A stretch of DNA of 64,000 nt, from NCBI GenBank assembly GCA_902384585.1, contig CABMCJ010000004.1:448086-512085 (forward strand), written 5' to 3'. This stretch comes from Candidatus Anstonella stagnisolia (GTDB taxonomy: Archaea > Micrarchaeota > Micrarchaeia > Anstonellales > Anstonellaceae). The translations under genes and the position numbers were made by a program. A model generated the notes under the pieces. That model was not told where the DNA came from. It made no database searches and saw only the letters and a program-made list of their open reading frames with translations. Positions 19,582 to 28,682 of the stretch are shown in pieces. The first letter of the stretch is position 1, and each line of letters begins with the position of its first letter.

Positions 19582-21441
19582 TTAAGCCTTGTCCTTTAGC
19601 AGCAGGCGCGGGAATATGTGCAGCGCCTTTATTTCGTCGAGCAGGAGCTTGAATGCGTAGCTCATTTCCACCTGGTGCAATTCCGTGGACTCGCACACAG
19701 GGCAGTACTCGCGGTTCTTCACGTGGTCCTTTATTGCGATTGAGCCGCACTTTGCGCACACGAGCTCGAATGTGCGGTCGGACTCCTCAAGCAATCTCTC
19801 GCGAAGCAGCATTGAGGCACCATAGCCTATGAGGCAGTCGCGTTCCATTTCTCCAAAACGAAGACCGCCTTCCCTTGCACGTCCTTCTGTGGGCTGGTGC
19901 GTGAGAAGCTGCACTGGGCCGCGTGAACGCACGTGCATCTTGTTGGATACAAGGTGGTGCAGTTTCTGATAATATATTACGCCTACGAAAATCTTGCTCT
20001 TGATGAGCTCGCCGGAAACGCCGTCGTACAGGAACTCCTCGCCGTACTCCTCAAAGCCGTTCTCCTTGAGGGCCTTTATGTAATCGTCAGCCTTGTCGCC
20101 GTTGAATGCGCTGCAGTCGCCGAACTTCCCTGAGAAGCATACGCTCTTGCCGCCCAACATTTCAAGCAAGTGCCCTGAAGTCATACGAGAGGGGATTGCG
20201 TGCGGGTTAATTATGAGGTCGGGCACAATGCCGTCCTTTGTGAAGGGCATATCTTCCTGCGGGAGGAGCAGGCCTACCACTCCCTTTTGCCCATGGCGCG
20301 ATGCGAACTTGTCGCCAAGCTCAGGGACCTTTACGCAGCGCATGCGCACTTTCACGAGCTTGTTCCCTGAAAGGGAATCTGTGAGCATTACGGAATCAAC
20401 AACGCCGTCATCGCCGCTCTTTATTGCAAGCGAATTCTCGCGCTTCTTTTCCTCTGAGACGCCGAACACTGTCATTTCCTCAAGGAAACGGGGCGGGGAG
20501 GTCTTTCCAACTATCACGTCGCGGGAATTCACTGTGCTTTCGGGGACTACGATGCCGTCTTCTCCGAGGTGCCTGTACGCCTTTTCCTCGCGGTATCCGC
20601 TTGTTGTTGCGGGCGGGATTTCAAACTTGTCCTTTTGGCCGCCGGGGTATTTGCGTTCCTCGGACTCATGCGTCTTGTAGAAAACTGAGCGACCGAGGCC
20701 GCGCTGCACTGAATTGCGGTTCATCACAAGCGCGTCTGAGAGGTTGTATCCGTGCATTGAGGTAATCGCAACAACGAAATTCTGCCCTGCTGCGCGCTCT
20801 GAGAATTTGAGTATGGAATATGGGCGCGTTTGCACGAGCGGCTGCTGCGGGTAAAGCATAATGTGCGCGCGCGAATCCGTGCGGAGATTGAAATTTGTAG
20901 AGTATGTGCCCAGGGACTGCTTTGCCATTGCGCATGCCATTGTGACACGGGGCGAGGAGTTGTATTCGGGGTATGGGAGAACTGAGACTGTAACGCCCAT
21001 TATGGATACGGGGTCTATCTCAAGGTGCGTGTGCTCTGGAGTGAGGTCTTCCTCCTTGAGCGCTACAAGCGCGCTCTCTTCCTCTTCTGCGTCCAAATAT
21101 TCTATTACGCCGAGTTTTACGAGCTTGCCCCACGTTGTCTCGCCGCCTTTAAGCTGCGAGAGGAGCGCGGTTGTGAGCTTGGACTGGCCGTTCTCCACTA
21201 CTATGTAGGGGCGGCGCGCCCTGCCTGAATCCGTGTTAATGTACACGTCGTCTGTCTGGGAATTGTAGTAGAAGTTTGCTTCCGGGGAGAGGACTCCGCT
21301 GCGGCGCTTTTCCTTAAGCTCGGATACAAGGGCCGAGCCTGACTCGCAGAAGCCGATGAAGCGGCCGTTAATGTACACGCTGCACTTCTGCTGGCCTACC
21401 GGCTTTGACATTTTTTTCTTTTTCCTTTTTATCTTTGCCAT
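19582..21441 (-). CDS. rpoB1: DNA-directed RNA polymerase subunit B'
   Basis: EIDPVSIMGVTVSVLPYPEYNSSPRVTMACAMAKQSLG; GDKFASRHGQKGVVG. Confidence 0.98.
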   Translation of the reverse strand: MAKIKRKKKKMSKPVGQQKCSVYINGRFIGFCESGSALVSELKEKRRSGVLSPEANFYYNSQTDDVYINTDSGRARRPYIVVENGQSKLTTALLSQLKGGETTWGKLVKLGVIEYLDAEEEESALVALKEEDLTPEHTHLEIDPVSIMGVTVSVLPYPEYNSSPRVTMACAMAKQSLGTYSTNFNLRTDSRAHIMLYPQQPLVQTRPYSILKFSERAAGQNFVVAITSMHGYNLSDALVMNRNSVQRGLGRSVFYKTHESEERKYPGGQKDKFEIPPATTSGYREEKAYRHLGEDGIVVPESTVNSRDVIVGKTSPPRFLEEMTVFGVSEEKKRENSLAIKSGDDGVVDSVMLTDSLSGNKLVKVRMRCVKVPELGDKFASRHGQKGVVGLLLPQEDMPFTKDGIVPDLIINPHAIPSRMTSGHLLEMLGGKSVCFSGKFGDCSAFNGDKADDYIKALKENGFEEYGEEFLYDGVSGELIKSKIFVGVIYYQKLHHLVSNKMHVRSRGPVQLLTHQPTEGRAREGGLRFGEMERDCLIGYGASMLLRERLLEESDRTFELVCAKCGSIAIKDHVKNREYCPVCESTELHQVEMSYAFKLLLDEIKALHIFPRLLLKDKA

Positions 21442-21453
21442 AAATATCACTGC

Positions 21454-22917
21454 TTAAAGCTTTACGTTCATGCGAAGGAGTATTTGCTCCACGTTCTCTT
21501 CCTTTTCACCAATCGATACTTCGCACAAGAGGGACAAGTTTTTCACGAGAGCGCACGAAGGGCCTTCCGGAGACTCGTTGGGGCAGAGCTTTCCCCAGTG
21601 CGTCCCGTGCAAGTCCCTTGCCTTGAAGTGCGGGTGCTTTCTTGAAAGCGGGGAAATAATGCGGCGCAAGTGCGAGGTTGTTGCAAGGAAGCTTGTTCTG
21701 TCAAGGAGTTGTGAAACTCCGGTCTGCCCTGCAATCCAGTTTCCTGTTGCCATTGAGTATCTTATCCTGTCGGAAAGTGCGTCCGGGCGAACAAGGGTTT
21801 GCACTGCGAGGCGGCGGCCTCTTGCATCTGCCCTGCCTGCCTGGTATGAAACGTCCTTTACGAGGAATTGGAATGCGTAGCGGAAGAGCTCTTCCATGAG
21901 GTCGCCTGCAAGCTTTATGCGCTTGTTTGCATAGTGGTCCTTGTCATCCTGCTTTATGTCGTGGTATGCAACGCGTATTGAGCGCTCTGCCATTTTGCAC
22001 AGGTAGTATGCTTTCTTTATGCGGTCCTCCGCGGTTGTGCCGATGTGCGGAAGGAGGTAAGTGTCGAGAAGGACTTCTGCGCGCTTTATGCGGTACTCTG
22101 TTGCCTGGCCGGGTGCTGCCTTCTTTCCAAGGTAGTCCATTGCATCGTCTTTATTTGAAGATTGGTCTGCCTCCAGATTGAGAAGGATGTCGGAAACAAC
22201 GTGCTTGTCAGTTGAGAATGCTGCGAGCATTTCCTCTTTCTTGTCAAGCCCGAGTGCGCGAACTACTGAGATAAATGAGAGGTCTTTTGGTGCTGCCGGG
22301 AAAACTACTCTGAGCATTCCCTCTCCTACTCTTTCCACTACTGAGCGTGCGCGGAATCCGTTGCGAGTGGAGAAAACTTTTGCTGTCACTATTGAATTGT
22401 CTTTTTCGCGGGTGCACATAATGCGGTTTGGCGCGAGGTCCTCTATTGAGGTGAGCACGCGCTCGCTTCCGTTTATTATGAAATAGCCGCCAGGGTCTGC
22501 GCCGTCCTCGCCGGACTCTATGAGTTCCTCTTCGGACATGTTTGAAAGATAGCAGAGCTTGCTCTTCACCATTACCGGGAGCTCGCCAATGAAAACTTCG
22601 GAGAAAGTGCGTTTTTCAACGCCGTTAAAAACAGGGATTATCTCAAGGAAAATGGGTGCGGAATAAGTAAGGTTTCTCAAGCGCGCTTCGTACGGGGTGA
22701 TTGCGCGCTGCGCGCCGTCTGCCTCGATAATTTTTGGCTTGTCAAGGCGGATTTTTCCAAAGTGGAGCTCGAATCCCTCGATGGAGGGCTGTATTACGCC
22801 CACGCGGTCAACGATTTCCTGGATGCCGATGTCAACAAACTTGTTGTAAGAATCAAGGTGCTGTTTCACAAGGCTGTTTTCGCGGAAATATGCTGGCAGC
22901 AATTCCTTTGTAATCAT
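21454..22917 (-). CDS. rpoB2: DNA-directed RNA polymerase subunit B''
   Basis: GYFIINGSERVLTSIEDLAPNRIM; HFKARDLHGTHWGKLCPNESPEGPSCALVKNLSL. Confidence 0.98.
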   Translation of the reverse strand: MITKELLPAYFRENSLVKQHLDSYNKFVDIGIQEIVDRVGVIQPSIEGFELHFGKIRLDKPKIIEADGAQRAITPYEARLRNLTYSAPIFLEIIPVFNGVEKRTFSEVFIGELPVMVKSKLCYLSNMSEEELIESGEDGADPGGYFIINGSERVLTSIEDLAPNRIMCTREKDNSIVTAKVFSTRNGFRARSVVERVGEGMLRVVFPAAPKDLSFISVVRALGLDKKEEMLAAFSTDKHVVSDILLNLEADQSSNKDDAMDYLGKKAAPGQATEYRIKRAEVLLDTYLLPHIGTTAEDRIKKAYYLCKMAERSIRVAYHDIKQDDKDHYANKRIKLAGDLMEELFRYAFQFLVKDVSYQAGRADARGRRLAVQTLVRPDALSDRIRYSMATGNWIAGQTGVSQLLDRTSFLATTSHLRRIISPLSRKHPHFKARDLHGTHWGKLCPNESPEGPSCALVKNLSLLCEVSIGEKEENVEQILLRMNVKL

Positions 22918-22951
22918 GCATAACACCCTTGTGCGTTTCTTTTTTCTTCCC

Positions 22952-23212
22952 TTACTTTACGACTGCGCGGTAGTACGTGTATTCTATCGTGTCTGCTTTT
23001 GCGTCGTGCCTTGTAATTTTTATTATGTCGCCGATTTCCGCGCCGAGTGTTGCGATTGCCGGGTCGGTCTTGTGGATGCGCGGGATGAGCTGCAGGCTCA
23101 CGTTTAGCGTTGCGAGGAGGGCCTCCTTCTCTTTTTTAGGCAGTATCTCGTGCCGGGGGACAAATTCGTGTGAAAAAGACTCGGCTTTAGTCAAAGCAAC
23201 ACCACTAACCAA
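22952..23212 (-). CDS. rpoH: DNA-directed RNA polymerase subunit H
   Basis: HEFVPRHEILPKKEKEALLATLNVSLQLIPRIHKTDPAIATLGAEIGDIIKITRH; upstream of rpoB2. Confidence 0.95.
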   Translation of the reverse strand: MVSGVALTKAESFSHEFVPRHEILPKKEKEALLATLNVSLQLIPRIHKTDPAIATLGAEIGDIIKITRHDAKADTIEYTYYRAVVK

Positions 23213-23283
23213 ACGCAGTTAGGGTATTATGCGGCAAAATGTTTATAAAGGTTGTTTAAAAAGGAGCGAATTTTGGAAGCTTT

Positions 23284-23339
23284 GCACCTAAAAAGGCGGC
23301 TTTCGTGGACTTTAGGTGCAAGAATCACACTTTAGGTGC
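23284..23339. repeat. GCACCTAAA direct/inverted repeat triplet around a stop codon
   Basis: GCACCTAAA at 23284-23292 and its reverse complement TTTAGGTGC at 23311-23319 and 23331-23339; the last copy is the coding end (A-P-K-V-stop) of the 23325-24431 gene. Confidence 0.75.
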
Positions 23340-24431
23340 AACGAGGGATTTAAGTGCAAAGCCAATTTTGGAGAAAAGCGAGGTTATTGCATTTAAGCGC
23401 GGCACAGGGAGTTCTTGAGCCGGAGGGGAAGTTGCGGCTTCCTCGGGTATGCGCACTTGCGGCATGCTTTGACCTGCATTTAAGCGCGGCGCAAGGAGTT
23501 CTTGAGCCGGAGGGGAATTTATGAATGCCTCCAGCACGCGCATTTGAGGCCTGTTTGGATCTAGGTATTCGCGCACAGTGGCAAGCGAAGAGGAGATGAG
23601 CTGGGGCAGAAGCTCTGCAGTTGGGAGGAAGGTGGGACGCCTAGTCTGGCGCTGGCATATTGTATAATGTGAGCTTTCCTTGCTTGGGTCGAATATGAAA
23701 ACCCCGAGCTTGTTTTTTAATATTTTTGGCTTAGCGCCCGTGCTGATTGTTTGTATGAAGCTGTATAGGTTTGCAAATGGCACTTGAAAGGACTCATACG
23801 TGGATAGCCGCACTCTGGTGTCGGTTGATCTAACATTTACTTTTGCATACATCTCCACTGCGGCTTGTTTGAACGCTTCGAGCGCTTCTTCAGGGGTTGG
23901 GGCAGGCCGCTGCGCTTCCTGAAAGCCTTGGCCTATTATGGAGTTTACGAATGCTTCCACTGTTTTGAAGTCTGCGGTTTCGCCATAGTCTTCCCTGTAG
24001 CGTTCAAGGGCGGCTCGAGCATCTGTGATGAGATGCGGGGGTATTTCGCCTGCTTGGTTTCTTGTTGAAGCGAGCTGTATTAGATTTGATAGTGGCGCTG
24101 CATCATTAAGCTGGGCAATCTTGTGAAAATTAGAGAGTTCTTCGGCGAACGGAAATCCTGTGCCAAGCTCTGTTTGCATAGCAACATTATACGTTATATA
24201 CAGCCGATTGAACGCATCATCTGCGGTTTTCGCTGCTGAGGGGTTGGGAGAGGCTGTGGGATTGACGGGTGCAGTTGGACCGGTGCTACTTGTGGCTTTC
24301 TTATTAGATCCATGCACATCTTCCGTTATGCAAAGTTTGTGACAAAGAGTGAGCCTTGGCTCTGCAGCTACGGCATTGCCGCCTGTGTTGGTTTTTGCTG
24401 GACTGATGTCTCGTCTTTGGCTCTGGTTCAT
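23325..24431 (-). CDS. Hypothetical protein, tandem lineage-specific family member 1
   Basis: Shares LPQLISSSLATVREY, GVFIFDPS and FKTVEAFVNS with neighbouring ORFs. Confidence 0.7.
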   Translation of the reverse strand: MNQSQRRDISPAKTNTGGNAVAAEPRLTLCHKLCITEDVHGSNKKATSSTGPTAPVNPTASPNPSAAKTADDAFNRLYITYNVAMQTELGTGFPFAEELSNFHKIAQLNDAAPLSNLIQLASTRNQAGEIPPHLITDARAALERYREDYGETADFKTVEAFVNSIIGQGFQEAQRPAPTPEEALEAFKQAAVEMYAKVNVRSTDTRVRLSTYESFQVPFANLYSFIQTISTGAKPKILKNKLGVFIFDPSKESSHYTICQRQTRRPTFLPTAELLPQLISSSLATVREYLDPNRPQMRVLEAFINSPPAQELLAPRLNAGQSMPQVRIPEEAATSPPAQELPVPRLNAITSLFSKIGFALKSLVAPKV

Positions 24432-24577
24432 TATATTCCCTCGTAAGTGTTGTATTTTTTATGGCGCCTAATGTTTATAAATGTGTGTATAAGGGGAAGA
24501 AAATGCATAAGTGTGCGCATTAGGTGAAAACATAGCTTTTTAATAGCAGTATGCAATAATAATGATGGTGAAAATAT

Positions 24578-24844
24578 ATGAATCTCACAGTAAGGTTTGA
24601 GGGGCACGTTGAGGACGTGATAGAACGCCTTGTGAAGCTGGGCATTGCGTCCACGAAAAGCGAGGCATTGCGCTTGGGCGTCCTGAGGCTTGAGCAGGAA
24701 TATTTGCGGGGCGGGGAGCAGGAGGCGCTTTTTGATGCATGGGCGCAGAAAGAGGCGCAGAGGCAGGATGAACTTATAGGCAGGGGAAAGATGACAGTTT
24801 ATTCGCAAAAGGAATTTGAGAAGAGAGTTGGGAAGAAGAAATAA
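24578..24844 (+). CDS. Ribbon-helix-helix-like small protein (possible antitoxin-type regulator)
   Basis: MNLTVRFEGHVEDVIERLVKLGIASTKSEALRLGVLRLEQEYL: N-terminal strand followed by two helices typical of RHH. Confidence 0.6.
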   Translation: MNLTVRFEGHVEDVIERLVKLGIASTKSEALRLGVLRLEQEYLRGGEQEALFDAWAQKEAQRQDELIGRGKMTVYSQKEFEKRVGKKK

Positions 24845-24905
24845 GAGGGACATTATATATAAGGAGATTAATGCGCTGGAGTTATGAGAGGGTTGTGTTG
24901 GTTCT

Positions 24906-25565
24906 TTACTGCACTTTTGTGGAGTGCACGAATTTCTCCACTGTTTCAAAATCAGGGTCTCTGCCTGCGAGGTGCCTGAGGACTTCAAGCCCTGCGTTTG
25001 CCTTTGCAACAAGCTGCTGCGGCACGTCGGATGCCTGGCCCGCTCTTGATGCGGAGCTTATCAGTGAATATATGCTTTTGTCTGCATTGCCAATGAGCTG
25101 CTCCAAATACCCGCGATAGGTTGGATTGTCCATTGGCCCGTCTTTTATGCTTGCAATTGTTTCTTGGGTGGCCGCATCGCACAGCCTGCCAAGCGCCGCT
25201 GCGGCAAAAAGGGAAGGGACATAAAACAGTGGCATTTCAACTCCGCTTTTTGCGAGCAACAGCTTCACGTTGGACGCAGTCCAGGGCAGCTTGTGCTCAA
25301 TTAGAAAAGTGAGTGCATCACTAATGGCTGACCTTTGGGCTTCAGACATTGGATTTGTGAGCGCATCCCTTGATGAGGGAGCATTGCGTGCAGGTTGTGT
25401 GAGTGCCTCGTGTATCTGTTTGTCGGATGGGATAGTTTTTGCATCGCGTATTGCCGCAACAGTGCGCTCAGCAAGAACTGAGTCCTTTATGCCGATTGCC
25501 ATGCGGGGGACAGCTGTTCTTGCATCTGCGCATCCGGCAGGGTCCGCATGTTTTCGAGCGTTCAT
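24906..25565 (-). CDS. Hypothetical protein, tandem family member 2
   Basis: C-terminal GLEVLRHLAGRDPDFETVEKFVHS matches the motif of members 1 and 3. Confidence 0.65.
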   Translation of the reverse strand: MNARKHADPAGCADARTAVPRMAIGIKDSVLAERTVAAIRDAKTIPSDKQIHEALTQPARNAPSSRDALTNPMSEAQRSAISDALTFLIEHKLPWTASNVKLLLAKSGVEMPLFYVPSLFAAAALGRLCDAATQETIASIKDGPMDNPTYRGYLEQLIGNADKSIYSLISSASRAGQASDVPQQLVAKANAGLEVLRHLAGRDPDFETVEKFVHSTKVQ

Positions 25566-25586
25566 ACTATCGCCTTAATGGCTGGA

Positions 25587-26465
25587 TTAGGGATTCGTGC
25601 TTGCATTGGCGGATTTTAGGTATCTCTGCGCTTGCTCAGAGCTTATGAATTCCTCAAGAATTTTCAAATTGGCATTGTCCGTCTTAGTATATTTGCGCAC
25701 TGTTGCCAAAGATGAGGAGATTAGCTGTGCCAGGGTTTTGGGGTCTATAAGAAGCTCGGAAGAAACGGACTGGGCCTGGTGCGTGGAAATAGAAAGGGGC
25801 GCCTGCGGGCTTGGATTGAACACAAAACTGCCATGCTCGTTTGTGAAAATGTGCGGGATGTAGCTCGTCTGGACTGATTGGATAAAGCCGAGCAGGTTTA
25901 TTGCCGCGCTGTCGGTTTCAAACGATTGCGCTGAAAAATCAGCAGCGCTTCCTTCTGTTTCAATGGCTACATTGCGTTGCATTTCAAAGGTGAGCCTCGT
26001 TAGCGCTTCCTGCACGTTTTGCGCGGGTGCCAGGGAAGCAGGCCCCGTTGCGGAATTTATGAATTCTTCCAATGTTGCGAATTCAGGAAGAACCACTGCG
26101 TGCGGCCTGAGGGTTTCAAGCCCTTTTAGGGCATTTGTAACTACCCCAAAGGGCAACTTGGATGCATGGTCCAGCTTTGACGCATCTTCTATCAGATATC
26201 CGATGTCCCTTATTGCGTATCCGATGTTTCTTTGCGATTCCCCAACGCCAGAAGGCATATGCCTGCGCACACTCTCGAGCGCGTCTCGCGCTGTTTGCGA
26301 GGCTGCAGCAAAACGGGGAGGTTCGGATTGCAATCTGAGCAGGCTCTCCCTGAGAGTTGCCCTTGCGGATTCGGTAAGAACAGTCCCATTCCGCCCAGTG
26401 CCAGTCTGGATGCCTGTCCGGTTAGCGCCAGCATGATTTGTTGCGGTTGCAGTACTAGTGTCCAT
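25587..26465 (-). CDS. Hypothetical protein, tandem family member 3
   Basis: LAQLISSSLATVRKY, GSFVFNPS, FATLEEFINS shared with member 1. Confidence 0.7.
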   Translation of the reverse strand: MDTSTATATNHAGANRTGIQTGTGRNGTVLTESARATLRESLLRLQSEPPRFAAASQTARDALESVRRHMPSGVGESQRNIGYAIRDIGYLIEDASKLDHASKLPFGVVTNALKGLETLRPHAVVLPEFATLEEFINSATGPASLAPAQNVQEALTRLTFEMQRNVAIETEGSAADFSAQSFETDSAAINLLGFIQSVQTSYIPHIFTNEHGSFVFNPSPQAPLSISTHQAQSVSSELLIDPKTLAQLISSSLATVRKYTKTDNANLKILEEFISSEQAQRYLKSANASTNP

Positions 26466-26530
26466 AATAGTCCCCCCATAAGTAGTATTGATATAACACT
26501 TAATATTTATAAATGTGTATATTTATGGGT

Positions 26531-27457
26531 TTAAGAGAGGGTTGCGCCCATGCGCGAAATTGCGCGAGCTGCAAGCTTTGTGCCAAAAGAGCCGCATTCT
26601 TCCAGATTTTTCTTCTTGCACATCCCGTACAGGAAGCCGGAAGCGAAAAAGTCCCCTGCGCCGGTTGTGTCGACTACTTTCACTTTCTTGGCAGGAACAT
26701 TGATGCACTTGCCATCAGCAAAAACAGTTGCGCCGCGCGAGCCTTTTTTGAGGACAACTATTTTTGCGAGCGAGAGGAATTTCTTTGCTGAAATATCGAG
26801 GGAAGCGAATTCCTCCTCGTTTGCGAAAAGTATTTCGGGCGGGAATTTTTTCAGGAGGGAGAGCAGCTCTTTCCTTCTTTGCTTTACCATTGGGGGGCTT
26901 TCAAGGGAAAATGCAAGAGGGACTTTGAGGGACTTTGCGCGTTGCATAAGTTTTGCGGTTGTTTTGCCAAGAGTCTGGTGCGAAAGGGCGGTTATGGACG
27001 TCAGGAAGAGATATTTTGAATTTTTCAAGGAGGCAAGCTCTAGTTTAGAATATTTCTCAGAGTTTCCCAAACTCACTGCGAAAGTGCGCTGCTTGTCGGG
27101 AGTTATGAGCGCGAGGATTTTGCCGCTTGTTCCGCTTGTGAACTGGAGGCAGCTTGCAATTTTGTGCTTATGCAAGCTCGCTGAAAATATTTTCCCCTCT
27201 TTGTCGGCTGCAAGGGAGCCTGCGTATGCGCACTTTCCGCCCAGATAGGAAACCCCTTCGCAAACATTTCGGGCATTGTCGCCTGCGTTTATGCGGGAAA
27301 TTTTAAGCGAAGAGCAGATTTTCTCAAGGGATTTTCGGTCCATGAAATTTGAGCCGCCTTTTTTGAGCCGCAATGCATTGAGTTGCGCATCCTTTGCTGA
27401 TGCGAAATAGTCTACTACGGGGGTGCCGGCTGCAAAAACGTCAAAACAAAAACCCAT
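26531..27457 (-). CDS. PfkB-family carbohydrate/nucleoside kinase
   Basis: GGSNFMD..., GDNARNVCEGVSYLGGKCAYAGSL, VVDTTGAGDFFASGFLYG. Confidence 0.9.
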   Translation of the reverse strand: MGFCFDVFAAGTPVVDYFASAKDAQLNALRLKKGGSNFMDRKSLEKICSSLKISRINAGDNARNVCEGVSYLGGKCAYAGSLAADKEGKIFSASLHKHKIASCLQFTSGTSGKILALITPDKQRTFAVSLGNSEKYSKLELASLKNSKYLFLTSITALSHQTLGKTTAKLMQRAKSLKVPLAFSLESPPMVKQRRKELLSLLKKFPPEILFANEEEFASLDISAKKFLSLAKIVVLKKGSRGATVFADGKCINVPAKKVKVVDTTGAGDFFASGFLYGMCKKKNLEECGSFGTKLAARAISRMGATLS

Positions 27458-27502
27458 GTGCGCATTTCACAACTGAGATTAATAAATGTTGCAAGGTGGC
27501 CT

Positions 27503-28534
27503 TTATTTCCTGTTTTTTTGGGTTGCTGATGCAAGTTCCTGGCGCGGGGTGAGGTCTATGGTTTCAATCTTGACGCCGTCTGCCCGGATTACCGCTGCCT
27601 TTGATTCAAAGTCAATGTCCATGCGGTACGTTTCCTCTTTCCCTTCGGGGTTTTGAACTGTCAGGAGTATCCAATTTTCCCCAAAGGAGATATTGGAGGT
27701 AAGTTTCCCTTTTATCCTTATTCCGTTTTCAACAAGGCTTATTTCTCCCTTTGGTATATATCTTTCAAAGGCGCCCAGTGCGGTTGGAATGTCAATTTGA
27801 ATTGCGGTGCTTCCGTTCATTTGCAGCAAAAGCGCACTGTTTTCTTTGTCGTGCATAAAAGTGGCGCCCTTCAGAAGGTAATTTGCACCACGGTTGAGCA
27901 GATCCAATATTTTATCTGCACCCATCTCTCCAACTACTGCCCCGTCCTTTTTCTTGAATAGCACTTTTCCAGACTCTGCATTGTATTCTATCCTTTCTCC
28001 CTGTTCAAGATTCCTTTTGGCGTCCCTGAAGCTTGGGAGAATGCCCAGTACCTGATTAAAAAAGAACCGTGCGGCTGCAGGGACTTCCAGCCCGCCTTGC
28101 TGGGCGGATTTGCCAGGCAGCTTAAAATTAACATAGCTGATGAAACCTTCTGTTGTCCCGATTGCAGCCAAAAAGCGTTCGCTTTCGAGAAGCCTGCCAT
28201 TGCCCAATATGCCGATGAGGTCTTTCTTTACACGGTCTATTGCTTCGCCTGCCTTCGCTTGGCCGGATTCTAAAGTGAGCTTGATAAAAATAGGCGTAAG
28301 TTTTTCCTTTATTTCGCCCAATTGCTCTTTTGTGAATTGGATTCCTTTTCCGATTTCACCTGCCAGGAATTCGTCCGCTTTTTTGCGTGCAAAGCTGCCT
28401 TTTTGCACTAATTCGTTGATAGAGGCAGATACTATTTGTTTCTTGCGGCTGTCCGAATTATTATTGGTATCAACCTGTAATTTGGCCTCTGGAAAGGGAT
28501 TTTTGACTGCTGGTTCGACGTTTTTTTGAGTCAT
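27503..28534 (-). CDS. Hypothetical protein, 343 aa
   Basis: Long intact ORF; no recognised domain. Confidence 0.65.
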   Translation of the reverse strand: MTQKNVEPAVKNPFPEAKLQVDTNNNSDSRKKQIVSASINELVQKGSFARKKADEFLAGEIGKGIQFTKEQLGEIKEKLTPIFIKLTLESGQAKAGEAIDRVKKDLIGILGNGRLLESERFLAAIGTTEGFISYVNFKLPGKSAQQGGLEVPAAARFFFNQVLGILPSFRDAKRNLEQGERIEYNAESGKVLFKKKDGAVVGEMGADKILDLLNRGANYLLKGATFMHDKENSALLLQMNGSTAIQIDIPTALGAFERYIPKGEISLVENGIRIKGKLTSNISFGENWILLTVQNPEGKEETYRMDIDFESKAAVIRADGVKIETIDLTPRQELASATQKNRK

Positions 28535-28682
28535 GTGTTATATACCGATATTTTTATGGCGGCTAAAATTATTAATAATGCTGATTTGCACAATCAACAA
28601 ATACCTCTGATGCACAAACTTTTTATAGTATGCACGAATAGGCTGCAATGCGGCAAAAAAAGCGGGAATGGGGTGCGTGCAA

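Noticed and set aside
19582-22917. Split RpoB as an unusual feature
   Set aside because: Separate B' and B'' (and A'/A'') genes are a known arrangement in several archaeal groups, so not novel by itself.
23213-23324. tRNA or stable ncRNA in the gap upstream of rpoH
   Set aside because: Only short hairpins and a TATA-like tttataaag are seen; no cloverleaf could be drawn.
24578-24844. Complete toxin-antitoxin module
   Set aside because: No adjacent PIN, RelE or other toxin-like ORF recognised on either side.
24431-25012. 193-aa minus-strand ORF overlapping the RHH-like gene
   Set aside because: Conflicts with the better-supported plus-strand RHH ORF and the 219-aa family member; composition looks like an antisense frame.
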